From positions 1 through 6,216 of the forward strand of contig CAUCBQ010000127.1 of the NCBI GenBank assembly GCA_958441075.1: 6,216 bases of DNA. Direction: 5' to 3'. Shown here piece after piece: positions 1-5,930 of the stretch. Position 1 is the first letter of the stretch; every line of letters starts with the position of its first letter. The notes below the pieces were generated by a model. The model was not told where the DNA came from. It ran no database searches and was given only the letters and a program-made list of their open reading frames with translations. The translations under genes and the position numbers were made by a program. The DNA is from an uncultured Clostridiaceae bacterium (GTDB lineage: Bacteria; Bacillota; Clostridia; Lachnospirales; Lachnospiraceae).

Positions 1-8
1 TCCGGCTT

Positions 9-14
9 CCTCCC
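9..14 (-). promoter_or_regulatory. Possible ribosome binding site of a gene just beyond the left edge
   Basis: The minus strand reads GGGAGG, leaving eight bases to the window edge. A gene on the minus strand could start right outside, following pepV closely. The start codon itself is not visible, so this is a guess from spacing. Nothing else is seen in bases 1 to 33 apart from a direct repeat, TCCGGCT, at 1-7 and 16-22. Confidence 0.25.
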
Positions 15-33
15 ATCCGGCTCCAAACGGCGG

Positions 34-1437
34 TTAACAGCACAGATCCACGATTACCTGAGCGAAGATCTTTGCACTGGTAAGAAGCTCATCAATCACT
101 GCGAACTCATCGGCCCCGTGCATCTTATTATCTGTTCCCGGCATGGCGGCTCCGAAGGCAACTCCATTTTTCAGATGATGGACATAGGTTCCTCCTCCGG
201 TAGACTCACAGCGTCCCTCTAAACCGGTATACTCCTCATACACCTTTAAAAGAGTCTTTACAAAATGAGAATTTCCGTCTACATGGTGAGGCGCTGCCAT
301 GTGGTCTGCATGTAAGGCAATACCTTCCTCTGCCATACGGGCGCAAATTACGTTCAGGCTGTTCTCCTCAGTGGCACACAGGCAGGCACGGCAGTCAAAT
401 GCTCCCTCCAGGTGGTCCTTATCCAGGGTCAGCATATCAAATGCCAGAGTCAGGGGACCGGAAAGCTCGTCTTCCATGGCAATTCCAACAGCCTTTCCTC
501 TGGTATCACCGTGAGGGAAGAGCTTTACGAGGCTCTTTACCGCCTGGAACTGAGGGCAGTCTGCCAACGGCAGGCTGGCAAGATATGACAACAGTCCTGT
601 AAGGGCATTGATTCCCTCATCCGGGGTTGATGCATGTGCGCCTTTTCCTTCGGCTGTAATCTGGATGCCGTCCTCTGTCTCTCCAAAACTGAAGGAAAGA
701 CCTGTCTGCCTTTCAATCTCGTCGGCAGCCTGTGTAAGAACCTCGGTTTCAAGACCTGCTACTACCGCCTTTGCCTTTCCGGGAACTACATTTACCTTAA
801 TGCCCGCATCAATGGAAACAATCTTCGGCAGCGCTTCAGAGGGCTCAAAGGAAGCGGAAAAACCGCCTGGAATCCGGCCCTTCTCGATATTGATCACAGG
901 GAAGGAGGCATCCGGTGAAAATGTCATGGGAGCTTCCTGCTCACGCTTATAGTACACCTCAATATCACTGCTTCCGCACTCTTCATCCGTTCCCAGAATC
1001 AGACGCACATTTTTCTTTACAGGAATACCAAGCTCCCTGACGGCACGCATTGCATACAGGGCCGCTACTGCCGGTCCCTTATCATCTGCCGTACCGCGTC
1101 CATACAGCTTTCCGTCCTTCTCCACTGGCTCGAAGGGCTCTGTAACCGTCCAGCCCTCTCCTGCCGGAACAACATCCAGATGAGCTAAAATATCCAGCTG
1201 ACGCTCCTTATCGTTTAAGTCAGCCGTTCCCACATAATTGTCATAATTGGTAATGGAAAAACCATAATCCTCCATCATAGCCAGAGCAGCGTGAAGGGCA
1301 TCAAATGCGCCGTCTCCGTAGGGCTTTCCCTCTGTATAAGGCATTTTTTCGCTGTTGATCCTGCAGAGCTTGCAGATATCATCAATCATCTCCTGCCTGT
1401 GGGCATCGATAAATCCCTCAATTTCTTTTCTGTACAT
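34..1437 (-). CDS. pepV: M20 family dipeptidase, PepV type
   Basis: This is a zinc-dependent cytoplasmic dipeptidase of the M20A family (PepV/Sapep group), expected to split dipeptides in the last step of peptide breakdown. At 467 residues it has the family's normal length. The di-zinc site is complete: H86 and D88 in the AHLDVVP motif, D118 in GRGTADDKG, E152 and E153 in TDEECGSSD, D176 in SPDASFP and H440 in NKMHGAD. H268 in GKGAHAS matches the lid-domain histidine that stabilises the transition state. These positions sit within one residue of those known for Lactobacillus PepV. The ATG at 1437 follows an AAAGGAGG ribosome binding site five bases upstream. It lies 39 bases after the yqeY stop and is probably co-transcribed with it. 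The exact dipeptide preference cannot be read from sequence. The closest alternative label is another Xaa-His or general M20 dipeptidase. Confidence 0.93.
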   Translation of the reverse strand: MYRKEIEGFIDAHRQEMIDDICKLCRINSEKMPYTEGKPYGDGAFDALHAALAMMEDYGFSITNYDNYVGTADLNDKERQLDILAHLDVVPAGEGWTVTEPFEPVEKDGKLYGRGTADDKGPAVAALYAMRAVRELGIPVKKNVRLILGTDEECGSSDIEVYYKREQEAPMTFSPDASFPVINIEKGRIPGGFSASFEPSEALPKIVSIDAGIKVNVVPGKAKAVVAGLETEVLTQAADEIERQTGLSFSFGETEDGIQITAEGKGAHASTPDEGINALTGLLSYLASLPLADCPQFQAVKSLVKLFPHGDTRGKAVGIAMEDELSGPLTLAFDMLTLDKDHLEGAFDCRACLCATEENSLNVICARMAEEGIALHADHMAAPHHVDGNSHFVKTLLKVYEEYTGLEGRCESTGGGTYVHHLKNGVAFGAAMPGTDNKMHGADEFAVIDELLTSAKIFAQVIVDLCC

Positions 1438-1442
1438 ATTGT

Positions 1443-1451
1443 CCTCCTTTT
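1443..1451 (-). promoter_or_regulatory. Ribosome binding site of pepV
   Basis: The minus strand reads AAAAGGAGG here, a near-perfect anti-16S match, with five bases before the pepV ATG. It fixes the start at 1437. Confidence 0.85.
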
Positions 1452-1454
1452 GCC

Positions 1455-1470
1455 GCCCTTTTATATGGGC
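1455..1470 (-). repeat. Small inverted repeat between yqeY and pepV
   Basis: GCCC and GGGC arms of four bases flank an eight-base AT-rich loop just upstream of the pepV ribosome binding site. The stem is short and no T-run follows, so it is not a convincing terminator. At most it is a weak processing or translation-tuning hairpin. Confidence 0.3.
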
Positions 1471-1476
1471 ATTTAT

Positions 1477-1923
1477 TTACTTAAACATACCGGCCAGTGT
1501 TTCGTTTACAACCTTTCCGTCTGCTTTTCCCTTCACTCTTGGCATCAGAACCTTCATAATTGCGCCCTTGTCCTTTGGAGCGGGCTGTTCGATTCCAAGC
1601 TCCTTAAGAACCTCTGCAATCACCTGACGGATCTGGTCCACACTCATATCCTCTGGAGCAAATTCCTTATATACAGCCAGTCTCTGGGCCGCCTCACTGC
1701 GGATATCCTCCCGGTCTGCCGGAGCAAGATCATAGGTCTCCTGTGTCTGCTTGATTTCCTTTTTGACAACTGCATTTTCCTCTGCCTCGGTCAGGGGCTC
1801 TCTCTTGTCGATCTCCGCATTTTTAAGAGCGGAAAGCAGCATGGAAAGGGACTCCTTTCTTGCCTTATCCTTTGCCTTCATGGCCTGTACCATGGCGGCT
1901 CTTACCACTTCTACCTTTGACAT
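1477..1923 (-). CDS. yqeY: GatB/YqeY domain-containing protein
   Basis: This 148-residue protein matches the YqeY family, a stand-alone relative of the tail domain of GatB, the amidotransferase subunit that handles misacylated Glu-tRNA(Gln) or Asp-tRNA(Asn). The function of the stand-alone form is not established; a role in tRNA binding or metabolism is inferred from GatB. Visible hallmarks are the N-terminal helix with AMKAKDK followed by SMLLSALKNAEID, the charged helical middle with KKEIKQTQETY, and the C-terminal signature IMKVLMPRVKGKADGKVVNE. The start at 1923 is preferred because TAAAGGAGG lies eight bases upstream. A longer reading from 1953 would add ten residues not supported by the family and would place the ribosome binding site inside the gene. 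It follows prfC after 55 bases with no promoter that I can see, so it is probably transcribed with prfC. YqeY often neighbours rpsU elsewhere; here its neighbour is a release factor. Confidence 0.92.
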   Translation of the reverse strand: MSKVEVVRAAMVQAMKAKDKARKESLSMLLSALKNAEIDKREPLTEAEENAVVKKEIKQTQETYDLAPADREDIRSEAAQRLAVYKEFAPEDMSVDQIRQVIAEVLKELGIEQPAPKDKGAIMKVLMPRVKGKADGKVVNETLAGMFK

Positions 1924-1931
1924 AACCAAAA

Positions 1932-1939
1932 CCTCCTTT
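1932..1939 (-). promoter_or_regulatory. Ribosome binding site deciding the yqeY start
   Basis: The minus strand reads AAAGGAGG, eight bases before the ATG at 1923. This spacing selects 1923 over the in-frame upstream ATG at 1953. Confidence 0.85.
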
Positions 1940-1978
1940 ATCTGTGAGGGCACGCAGGCAGTCTGTTTCAGCCGTCTG

Positions 1979-3583
1979 CTAATTCGTGCCGAACTCGCTT
2001 AATTTAAGACCGGGATTGCGGTCCAATACCATACCCACACTCCAGCTGTTGATAAATAAAAGCAGCGGATTTCCCTTTAAGTCGCAGATACGCTTCATAT
2101 CAGAGGTTCCCATCAGACGGGCCACATCTACCTCCTGAGGATTCTCCACCCAGCGGATATGCTCATAGGGCAGCTTCTCCAGAATAACCTCTACATTGTA
2201 TTCGCTCTGTAAACGGTAGGTTAATACCTCAAACTGCAGTACGCCTACTACGCCCACAATAATCTCTTCCATACCCGTATTAAACTCCTGGAAGATCTGG
2301 ATCGCACCCTCCTGGGCGATCTGGTTCACGCCCTTGATAAACTGCTTGCGCTTCATTGTATCCACCTGGCGCACTCTGGCAAAATGCTCCGGCGCAAAGG
2401 TGGGAATACCCTCAAACTCGAACTTTTCATTGGAAGTGCACAGCGTATCTCCAATGGAGAAAATACCCGGATCAAACACACCGATAATATCGCCTGCGTA
2501 TGCCTCCTCCACAATCTTACGGTCCTGAGCCATAAGCTGCTGAGGCTGTGTTAAGCGGATCTTTTTACCGCCCTGAACATGATTGACCTCCATACCTGCC
2601 TCAAACTTGCCTGAACAGATTCGCATAAAGGCGATTCTGTCTCTGTGGGCCTTGTTCATATTGGCCTGAATCTTAAATACAAAAGCGGAGAAATCCTTGC
2701 GGAATGGATCGATTTCTCCTGTAAGGGACTTTCTTGGCAGGGGAGAGGTGGTCATTTTCAGAAAATGCTCCAAAAATGTCTCCACGCCGAAATTCGTAAG
2801 GGCAGAGCCGAAAAATACAGGTGAAAGGTCTCCTCTCTGCACCCGTCCCATATCCAGTTCGTCACTGGCGCCGTCTAAAAGCTCAATATCGTCCATGAGC
2901 TGCTGATAATAGATTGGACCGATGACAGACTCTGCCTCAGGGCTTTCTGCCTCAAACTCTCTGGTCGCAACCTCCTTCGCACCGCCCATAGCGGCAGTAA
3001 AAGTAGAAATTTTCTTTGTAAAACGGTCATAAACGCCCTTAAAATTCTTTCCGCAGCCAATAGGCCAGTTAACAGGACAGGTGCGGATGCCCAGCACGTC
3101 CTCGATCTCATCCAAAAGCTCATATGGATCTCTGGCCTCACGGTCAAATTTGTTAATAAAGGTAAAAATAGGGATATGGCGCATGACGCAGACCTTAAAA
3201 AGCTTAATTGTCTGGGCCTCCACACCTTTGGAGCCGTCGATTACCATGACTGCGGAATCTGCTGCCATAAGGGTACGGTAGGTATCCTCAGAGAAATCCT
3301 GATGTCCCGGCGTATCCAGGATGTTGATACAGAATCCGTCATAATTAAACTGCATGGCAGAGGAAGTAACGGAAATACCTCTCTCCTTCTCAATATCCAT
3401 CCAGTCCGAAACCGCATGCTTTGCCGCCTTTCGGCCCTTTACAGTGCCTGCCAGGTTAATGGCGCCTCCATAAAGAAGGAATTTCTCTGTCAGCGTAGTC
3501 TTACCTGCATCGGGATGGGAAATAATGGCAAATGTCCTGCGCTTTTTTATCTGTTCTATCATCTGATCATCTGTCTGTGACAA
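1979..3583 (-). CDS. prfC: Peptide chain release factor 3 (RF3 GTPase)
   Basis: RF3 is a translational GTPase that removes RF1 or RF2 from the ribosome after a finished peptide is released. The 534-residue protein is close to the E. coli length of 529. The GTPase domain shows G1 SHPDAGKT (22-29), the switch region ERGISVTSS (67-75), G3 DTPGH (90-94), G4 NKFD (144-147) and G5 GSAL (259-262). RF3-specific stretches follow: KIQANMNKAHRDRIAFMR (304-321), the FAPEHFARVR segment (396-405) and VGVLQFEVLTYRL (446-458). This separates it from EF-G and from tetracycline-protection proteins. I place the start at a TTG, giving MSQTDDQMIEQIKKRRTF, because GGAGG lies nine bases upstream. An in-frame ATG at 3562 lacks a ribosome binding site. 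A GTG at 3685 would add 34 residues encoded by GC-rich palindromes and is unlikely. RF3 is patchy among Firmicutes. The gene appears to have its own promoter and a structured leader, and probably drives yqeY and pepV downstream. Confidence 0.95.
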   Translation of the reverse strand: MSQTDDQMIEQIKKRRTFAIISHPDAGKTTLTEKFLLYGGAINLAGTVKGRKAAKHAVSDWMDIEKERGISVTSSAMQFNYDGFCINILDTPGHQDFSEDTYRTLMAADSAVMVIDGSKGVEAQTIKLFKVCVMRHIPIFTFINKFDREARDPYELLDEIEDVLGIRTCPVNWPIGCGKNFKGVYDRFTKKISTFTAAMGGAKEVATREFEAESPEAESVIGPIYYQQLMDDIELLDGASDELDMGRVQRGDLSPVFFGSALTNFGVETFLEHFLKMTTSPLPRKSLTGEIDPFRKDFSAFVFKIQANMNKAHRDRIAFMRICSGKFEAGMEVNHVQGGKKIRLTQPQQLMAQDRKIVEEAYAGDIIGVFDPGIFSIGDTLCTSNEKFEFEGIPTFAPEHFARVRQVDTMKRKQFIKGVNQIAQEGAIQIFQEFNTGMEEIIVGVVGVLQFEVLTYRLQSEYNVEVILEKLPYEHIRWVENPQEVDVARLMGTSDMKRICDLKGNPLLLFINSWSVGMVLDRNPGLKLSEFGTN

Positions 3584-3592
3584 TGGTCGTTT

Positions 3593-3597
3593 CCTCC
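3593..3597 (-). promoter_or_regulatory. Ribosome binding site deciding the TTG start of prfC
   Basis: The minus strand reads GGAGG, nine bases before TTG at 3583. No comparable site precedes the ATG at 3562 or the GTG at 3685, so the TTG is the best start. It lies just downstream of the last leader hairpin and is not itself part of an obvious stem. Confidence 0.7.
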
Positions 3598-3611
3598 GTT
3601 CCTGCTGATTG

Positions 3612-3629
3612 CGTCCCTGAAAGGGGACG
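3612..3629 (-). repeat. Leader inverted repeat C (nearest prfC)
   Basis: Six-base arms CGTCCC and GGGACG pair perfectly around a six-base loop. In the RNA the loop reads CUUUCA. It ends about 14 bases before the GGAGG of prfC, close enough to affect ribosome access. Confidence 0.7.
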
Positions 3630-3647
3630 GGCTGTTCGTATGATGCC

Positions 3648-3662
3648 GGGGGCGTCGCCCCC
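3648..3662 (-). repeat. Leader inverted repeat B (GC palindrome)
   Basis: GGGGGCG, one centre base, then CGCCCCC: a perfect 15-base palindrome made almost only of G and C. As a hairpin it has a six-pair stem and a three-base loop. An outer ATG/CAT pairing (3643-3645 with 3663-3665) could extend it past a two-base bulge. Confidence 0.75.
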
Positions 3663-3679
3663 CATAATACCGGATTGTC

Positions 3680-3692
3680 CCGCACTGTGCGG
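3680..3692 (-). repeat. Leader inverted repeat A (first in transcript)
   Basis: CCGCAC, one centre base, then GTGCGG: a perfect 13-base palindrome. The flanking ATACC and GGTAT arms (3667-3671 and 3697-3701) enclose it, suggesting a two-level stem with an internal loop at the very 5' end of the predicted transcript. Confidence 0.7.
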
Positions 3693-3708
3693 CTCTGGTA
3701 TCCTTCAT

Positions 3709-3737
3709 ATTTTATTATGATTAAAGGGTAAAGTCAA
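3709..3737 (-). promoter_or_regulatory. Predicted sigma-A promoter of prfC
   Basis: On the minus strand, TTGACT (3732-3737) is followed by a 17-base spacer and TAAAAT (3709-3714). Five of six bases match the -35 consensus and five of six the -10 consensus, with ideal spacing. The -35 box lies in the last codons of coaBC. Transcription would begin near 3702. A small inverted repeat, TCATA and TATGA around ATAAAA (3705-3720), covers the -10 box and could be an operator, though this is weak. Confidence 0.7.
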
Positions 3738-4920
3738 GACGGTTCCTGATCTCATCCAGCAGACGGTGCGCTACCTCCTGTTTTGTCATCTTTGGAAGCT
3801 CTGTCTGGCCTTCCCTGGTAATCAGGGTAACTACATTGGTATCTGTGCCAAAGCCTGCGCCCTCTGTTTTCAGATTATTTGCCACAATCATATCAATATT
3901 CTTGCGTTCCAGCTTGGCCCTTGAATTTTCCACAAGATCTCTTGTTTCCATGGAAAAACCGCAGAGGAACTGGCCCTTATGCCGGTGAGCGCCCAGCCAG
4001 CCCAGAATATCATCCGTACGCTCTAACTCAATCCTCATGTCTCCCTCAGACTTCTTGATCTTATCCTCTGCCGGATGAGCCGGACGGTAGTCTGCCACCG
4101 CAGCAGCCTTGATGATAATATCCTGCCCGTCTGCTGCCCCTGCAACTGCCTCATACATCTGTTTTGCGCTCTCTGCCGGTACAGTTTTCACAAACAGGGG
4201 AGGGGTTATGGATACCGGACCTGTAACAAGGGTTACGTCTGCCCCGCGGTAAGCAGCTGCCTCTGCAATGGCATAGCCCATTTTCCCGGTGGAATGATTG
4301 GTAATATAGCGTACAGGATCAATGGCCTCCCTGGTGGGTCCCGCTGTGACAAGAACCCTCTTTCCCTTCAGGTCTTTTGGCATAAGTGCGCACCGGATGT
4401 ATTCCAGAAGAATCTCCGGCTCCGGCATCTTCCCTGCTCCCGTATCGCCGCAGGCCAGATAACCCGTAGCCGGGCGGATCACCTGGATATGATAACGTTC
4501 CAGAAGCTTTAAATTATCCTGAAGGATCTCATTTTCATACATCCGGGTATTCATGGCAGGTGAAACGATCTTGGGACAGGTACAGGCCATAAACGTAGTG
4601 GTAAGCATATCGTCTGCAATACCGTGAGCCAGCTTTCCAATCACATTGGCAGAGGCCGGAGCTGCCAGAAAAACATCTGCCGTCTTTGCAAGGGACACAT
4701 GCTCTACGCTGAATTCAAAATTCCGGTCAAAGGTGTCTACCAGACATTTATGGCCTGTAAGGGTTTCAAAGGTAATGGGATTAATAAAATTAACTGCATT
4801 TTTCGTCATAAGCACATGAACGCTGGCTCCCTGTTTTACAAGTGCGCTGGCCAGATTTGCGATTTTATAGGCGGCAATGCTGCCTGTAACTCCAAGGAGT
4901 ATTGTTTTTCCTTTTAACAT
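3721..4920 (-). CDS. coaBC: Bifunctional phosphopantothenoylcysteine decarboxylase / phosphopantothenate-cysteine ligase
   Basis: CoaBC carries out two consecutive steps of coenzyme A synthesis in the cytoplasm. The CoaB part joins cysteine to 4'-phosphopantothenate using CTP, and the CoaC part decarboxylates the product with FMN to 4'-phosphopantetheine. The 399 residues match the fused bacterial form. The N-terminal flavoprotein domain (about 1-180) shows GVTGSIAAYK (10-19), catalytic H74 in SVEHVSL, the PAMN motif with N124 (121-124), and C157 in ACGDTGAGKMPEP. The CoaB domain (about 186-395) starts VLVTAGPTREAIDPVRYITN, with N208 before HSTGKMG, AAAVADYRP (272-280) and the lysine motif KIKK (287-290). 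The ATG follows GGAGG with a six-base gap. It is divergent from coaX, which performs the step just before. Both domains look intact. Confidence 0.96.
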   Translation of the reverse strand: MLKGKTILLGVTGSIAAYKIANLASALVKQGASVHVLMTKNAVNFINPITFETLTGHKCLVDTFDRNFEFSVEHVSLAKTADVFLAAPASANVIGKLAHGIADDMLTTTFMACTCPKIVSPAMNTRMYENEILQDNLKLLERYHIQVIRPATGYLACGDTGAGKMPEPEILLEYIRCALMPKDLKGKRVLVTAGPTREAIDPVRYITNHSTGKMGYAIAEAAAYRGADVTLVTGPVSITPPLFVKTVPAESAKQMYEAVAGAADGQDIIIKAAAVADYRPAHPAEDKIKKSEGDMRIELERTDDILGWLGAHRHKGQFLCGFSMETRDLVENSRAKLERKNIDMIVANNLKTEGAGFGTDTNVVTLITREGQTELPKMTKQEVAHRLLDEIRNRLDFTL

Positions 4921-4926
4921 AAGTTT

Positions 4927-4931
4927 CCTCC
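4927..4931 (-). promoter_or_regulatory. Ribosome binding site of coaBC
   Basis: The minus strand reads GGAGG, six bases before the ATG at 4920, supporting that start. Confidence 0.8.
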
Positions 4932-4933
4932 GG

Positions 4934-4962
4934 TTGTCTTTCCATTTTTTCTATGTTACAAT
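4934..4962 (+). promoter_or_regulatory. Predicted sigma-A promoter of coaX
   Basis: TTGTCT (4934-4939), a 17-base spacer, then TACAAT (4957-4962), with a TG one base before the -10 that makes it an extended -10 promoter. Transcription would start near 4969, leaving a leader of about 47 bases before the coaX ATG. Confidence 0.7.
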
Positions 4963-4967
4963 CATAG
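4951..4967. promoter_or_regulatory. Inverted repeat over the divergent coaBC/coaX promoters, possible operator
   Basis: CTATG and CATAG are perfect five-base arms around TTACAAT. The element covers the -10 box of both predicted promoters. A dimeric regulator bound here would block both genes. The regulator is unknown, and part of the symmetry could simply come from two overlapping -10 boxes. Confidence 0.35.
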
Positions 4968-4989
4968 CACAATTTTTCTTTGATGGAAA
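4961..4989 (-). promoter_or_regulatory. Predicted sigma-A promoter of coaBC
   Basis: On the minus strand, TTTCCA (4984-4989) is followed by a 17-base spacer and TATGAT (4961-4966), preceded by TGC as an extended -10. The -35 is only a four of six match, but the extended -10 is strong. Its -10 shares two bases with the -10 of the opposing coaX promoter, so the polymerases would compete. Confidence 0.6.
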
Positions 4990-4996
4990 TACCATC
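4982..4996 (+). repeat. Small hairpin in the coaX leader
   Basis: GATGG and CCATC pair perfectly around AAATA, six bases before the coaX ribosome binding site. It also overlaps the coaBC -35 box. The stem is only five pairs, so significance is uncertain. Confidence 0.35.
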
Positions 4997-5001
4997 CGCA
5001 G

Positions 5002-5008
5002 AAAGGAG
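5002..5008 (+). promoter_or_regulatory. Ribosome binding site deciding the coaX start
   Basis: AAAGGAG stands seven bases before the ATG at 5016. It selects this start over the in-frame ATG at 4980, which has no such site and would add 12 residues ahead of the conserved N-terminus. Confidence 0.85.
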
Positions 5009-5015
5009 TTTTCAT

Positions 5016-5783
5016 ATGATATTAGCCATTGATATGGGAAATACGAATACCGTAATCGGAGGAATTGACGAGACAAAAACCCATTTTATCGAACGGGTTA
5101 CCACGGATCAGAACCGCACGGATACAGAGTATGCGGTAACGATTAAAAATGTTCTGGAAATGCATGAGATACCTGCTTCTTCCATCGAGGGCGCCATTCT
5201 CTCTTCTGTGGTCCCGCCTTTAAATTCCACTATTTTAAATGCTGTAGAAAAGGTTGTGGGCATCCGGCCTCTTTTGGTTGGCCCCGGCATCAAAACCGGA
5301 ATCAACATCCTTATGGACAACCCTAAAACTGTAGGAAGCGATATGATAGTGGATGTGGCAGCTGCCATTCAGGAGCATCCCCTGCCTCTGGTGGTGATCG
5401 ACATGGGAACAGCCACCACCATGAGTGTGGCAGATAAGCATGGAAATTACATTGGCGGAGTCATCCTTCCCGGCCTGCGCGTATCCTTAAACTCCTTAAG
5501 CGGAAAAACTGCCCAGCTTCCCTATATCAGCCTGGAGGTGCCGGATAAGGTCATTGGGAAAAATACCATTGACTGCATGAGAGCCGGGATCATTTTCAGC
5601 AATGCAGATATGATTGACGGAATTCTGGACCGTATGGAAAAGGAGCTGGGCGAGGCTCCCACGGTAATTGCCACCGGCGGACTGGCCCGTTTTATCACAC
5701 CTCTCTGCAGACATACAATCATTTATGACGACGCCCTTCTGTTAAAGGGACTTTTGATCCTGTACCGAAAAAATACACAGTAG
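5016..5783 (+). CDS. coaX: Type III pantothenate kinase
   Basis: CoaX phosphorylates pantothenate to 4'-phosphopantothenate, the first step of CoA synthesis. Type III enzymes belong to the ASKHA (acetate kinase/sugar kinase/Hsp70/actin) fold, typically need a monovalent cation, and are known to resist feedback by CoA. The protein has 255 residues, the usual size. Motifs in order are the phosphate-binding DMGNTNT (6-12), the pantothenate-region NPKTVGSDMI (102-111) with the likely catalytic base D109, DMGTATT (129-135) with the cation-site aspartate D129, GGVILPG (147-153), IGKNT (180-184) and the C-terminal ATGG (219-222). The position after GSD, commonly arginine in this family, is methionine here. 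It is divergent from coaBC, which uses its product, and followed by sigG on the same strand after 147 bases. Confidence 0.95.
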   Translation: MILAIDMGNTNTVIGGIDETKTHFIERVTTDQNRTDTEYAVTIKNVLEMHEIPASSIEGAILSSVVPPLNSTILNAVEKVVGIRPLLVGPGIKTGINILMDNPKTVGSDMIVDVAAAIQEHPLPLVVIDMGTATTMSVADKHGNYIGGVILPGLRVSLNSLSGKTAQLPYISLEVPDKVIGKNTIDCMRAGIIFSNADMIDGILDRMEKELGEAPTVIATGGLARFITPLCRHTIIYDDALLLKGLLILYRKNTQ

Positions 5784-5830
5784 AATCCGGCAAAGGATCT
5801 CTCATTCCCATTTTCTGGATAGAAAAATAA

Positions 5831-5860
5831 GTATAAAAGCGCCCATATCCGTCCATCATT
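5831..5860 (+). promoter_or_regulatory. Possible sigma-G type promoter before sigG
   Basis: GTATA (5831-5835) fits the -35 pattern GHATR fully. After 18 bases comes CATCATT (5854-5860), matching the CATNNTA pattern of -10 boxes in six of seven positions including free ones. In B. subtilis sigG is read by sigma-F and sigma-G, so a forespore promoter is expected here. The motifs are short and consensus details in Clostridia vary, so this is tentative. Confidence 0.4.
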
Positions 5861-5876
5861 CTCTTATAGCCGGAAT

Positions 5877-5896
5877 GGAAATACAGAAAGCTTTCC
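5877..5896 (+). repeat. Inverted repeat in the sigG leader
   Basis: GGAAA (5877-5881) and TTTCC (5892-5896) can pair, and within this span GAAAGCTTTC (5886-5895) is a perfect ten-base palindrome. There is no T-run afterwards, so it does not look like a coaX terminator. It could be a weak leader hairpin or a protein site. Confidence 0.3.
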
Positions 5897-5917
5897 GTGC
5901 ATAACACTCAAACAAAC

Positions 5918-5922
5918 GGAGG
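5918..5922 (+). promoter_or_regulatory. Ribosome binding site of sigG
   Basis: GGAGG lies eight bases before the ATG at 5931. An ATG at 5924 is too close to the site and out of frame. Confidence 0.8.
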
Positions 5923-5930
5923 TATGGGCC

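Larger units (their letters stand above)
3584..3702 (-). promoter_or_regulatory. Structured 5' leader of prfC
   Basis: This is the predicted untranslated leader of about 119 bases between the prfC promoter and its TTG start. It holds three separate perfect inverted repeats, all more GC-rich than the surrounding genes. The first is also enclosed by a second pairing, ATACC (3667-3671) with GGTAT (3697-3701). No T-run follows any stem, so these are not ordinary intrinsic terminators. I do not recognise a known riboswitch or T-box: there is no T-box sequence and no conserved core that I can name. It may be a regulatory leader, an RNA-stabilising structure, or an inserted palindromic repeat. Confidence 0.45.

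Noticed and set aside
1291..1920. Long open frame of 209 codons on the plus strand across pepV and yqeY
   Set aside because: It lies antisense to two well-recognised genes, matches no family that I know, and has no convincing ribosome binding site.
1924..1953. Earlier start for the YqeY protein at 1953
   Set aside because: It would place the clear AAAGGAGG site inside the coding sequence and add residues not typical of the family.
3176..3580. Plus-strand open frame of 134 codons antisense to prfC
   Set aside because: Its sequence is a shadow of the conserved RF3 GTPase domain, and it has no ribosome binding site or domain of its own.
3584..3685. N-terminal extension of RF3 starting at GTG 3685
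   Set aside because: It lacks a ribosome binding site, its 34 residues do not resemble RF3, and its bases are largely the leader palindromes.
3645..3692. Intrinsic terminator of coaBC
   Set aside because: The stems are strong, but no run of T follows on either strand, so they do not fit the Rho-independent pattern.
4980..5015. Earlier ATG start for coaX at 4980
   Set aside because: It has no ribosome binding site and sits ahead of the conserved MILAIDMGNT start, which has a good one.
5784..5930. Terminator between coaX and sigG
   Set aside because: Only weak pairings are present, such as GGAAA/TTTCC, with no T-run after them.
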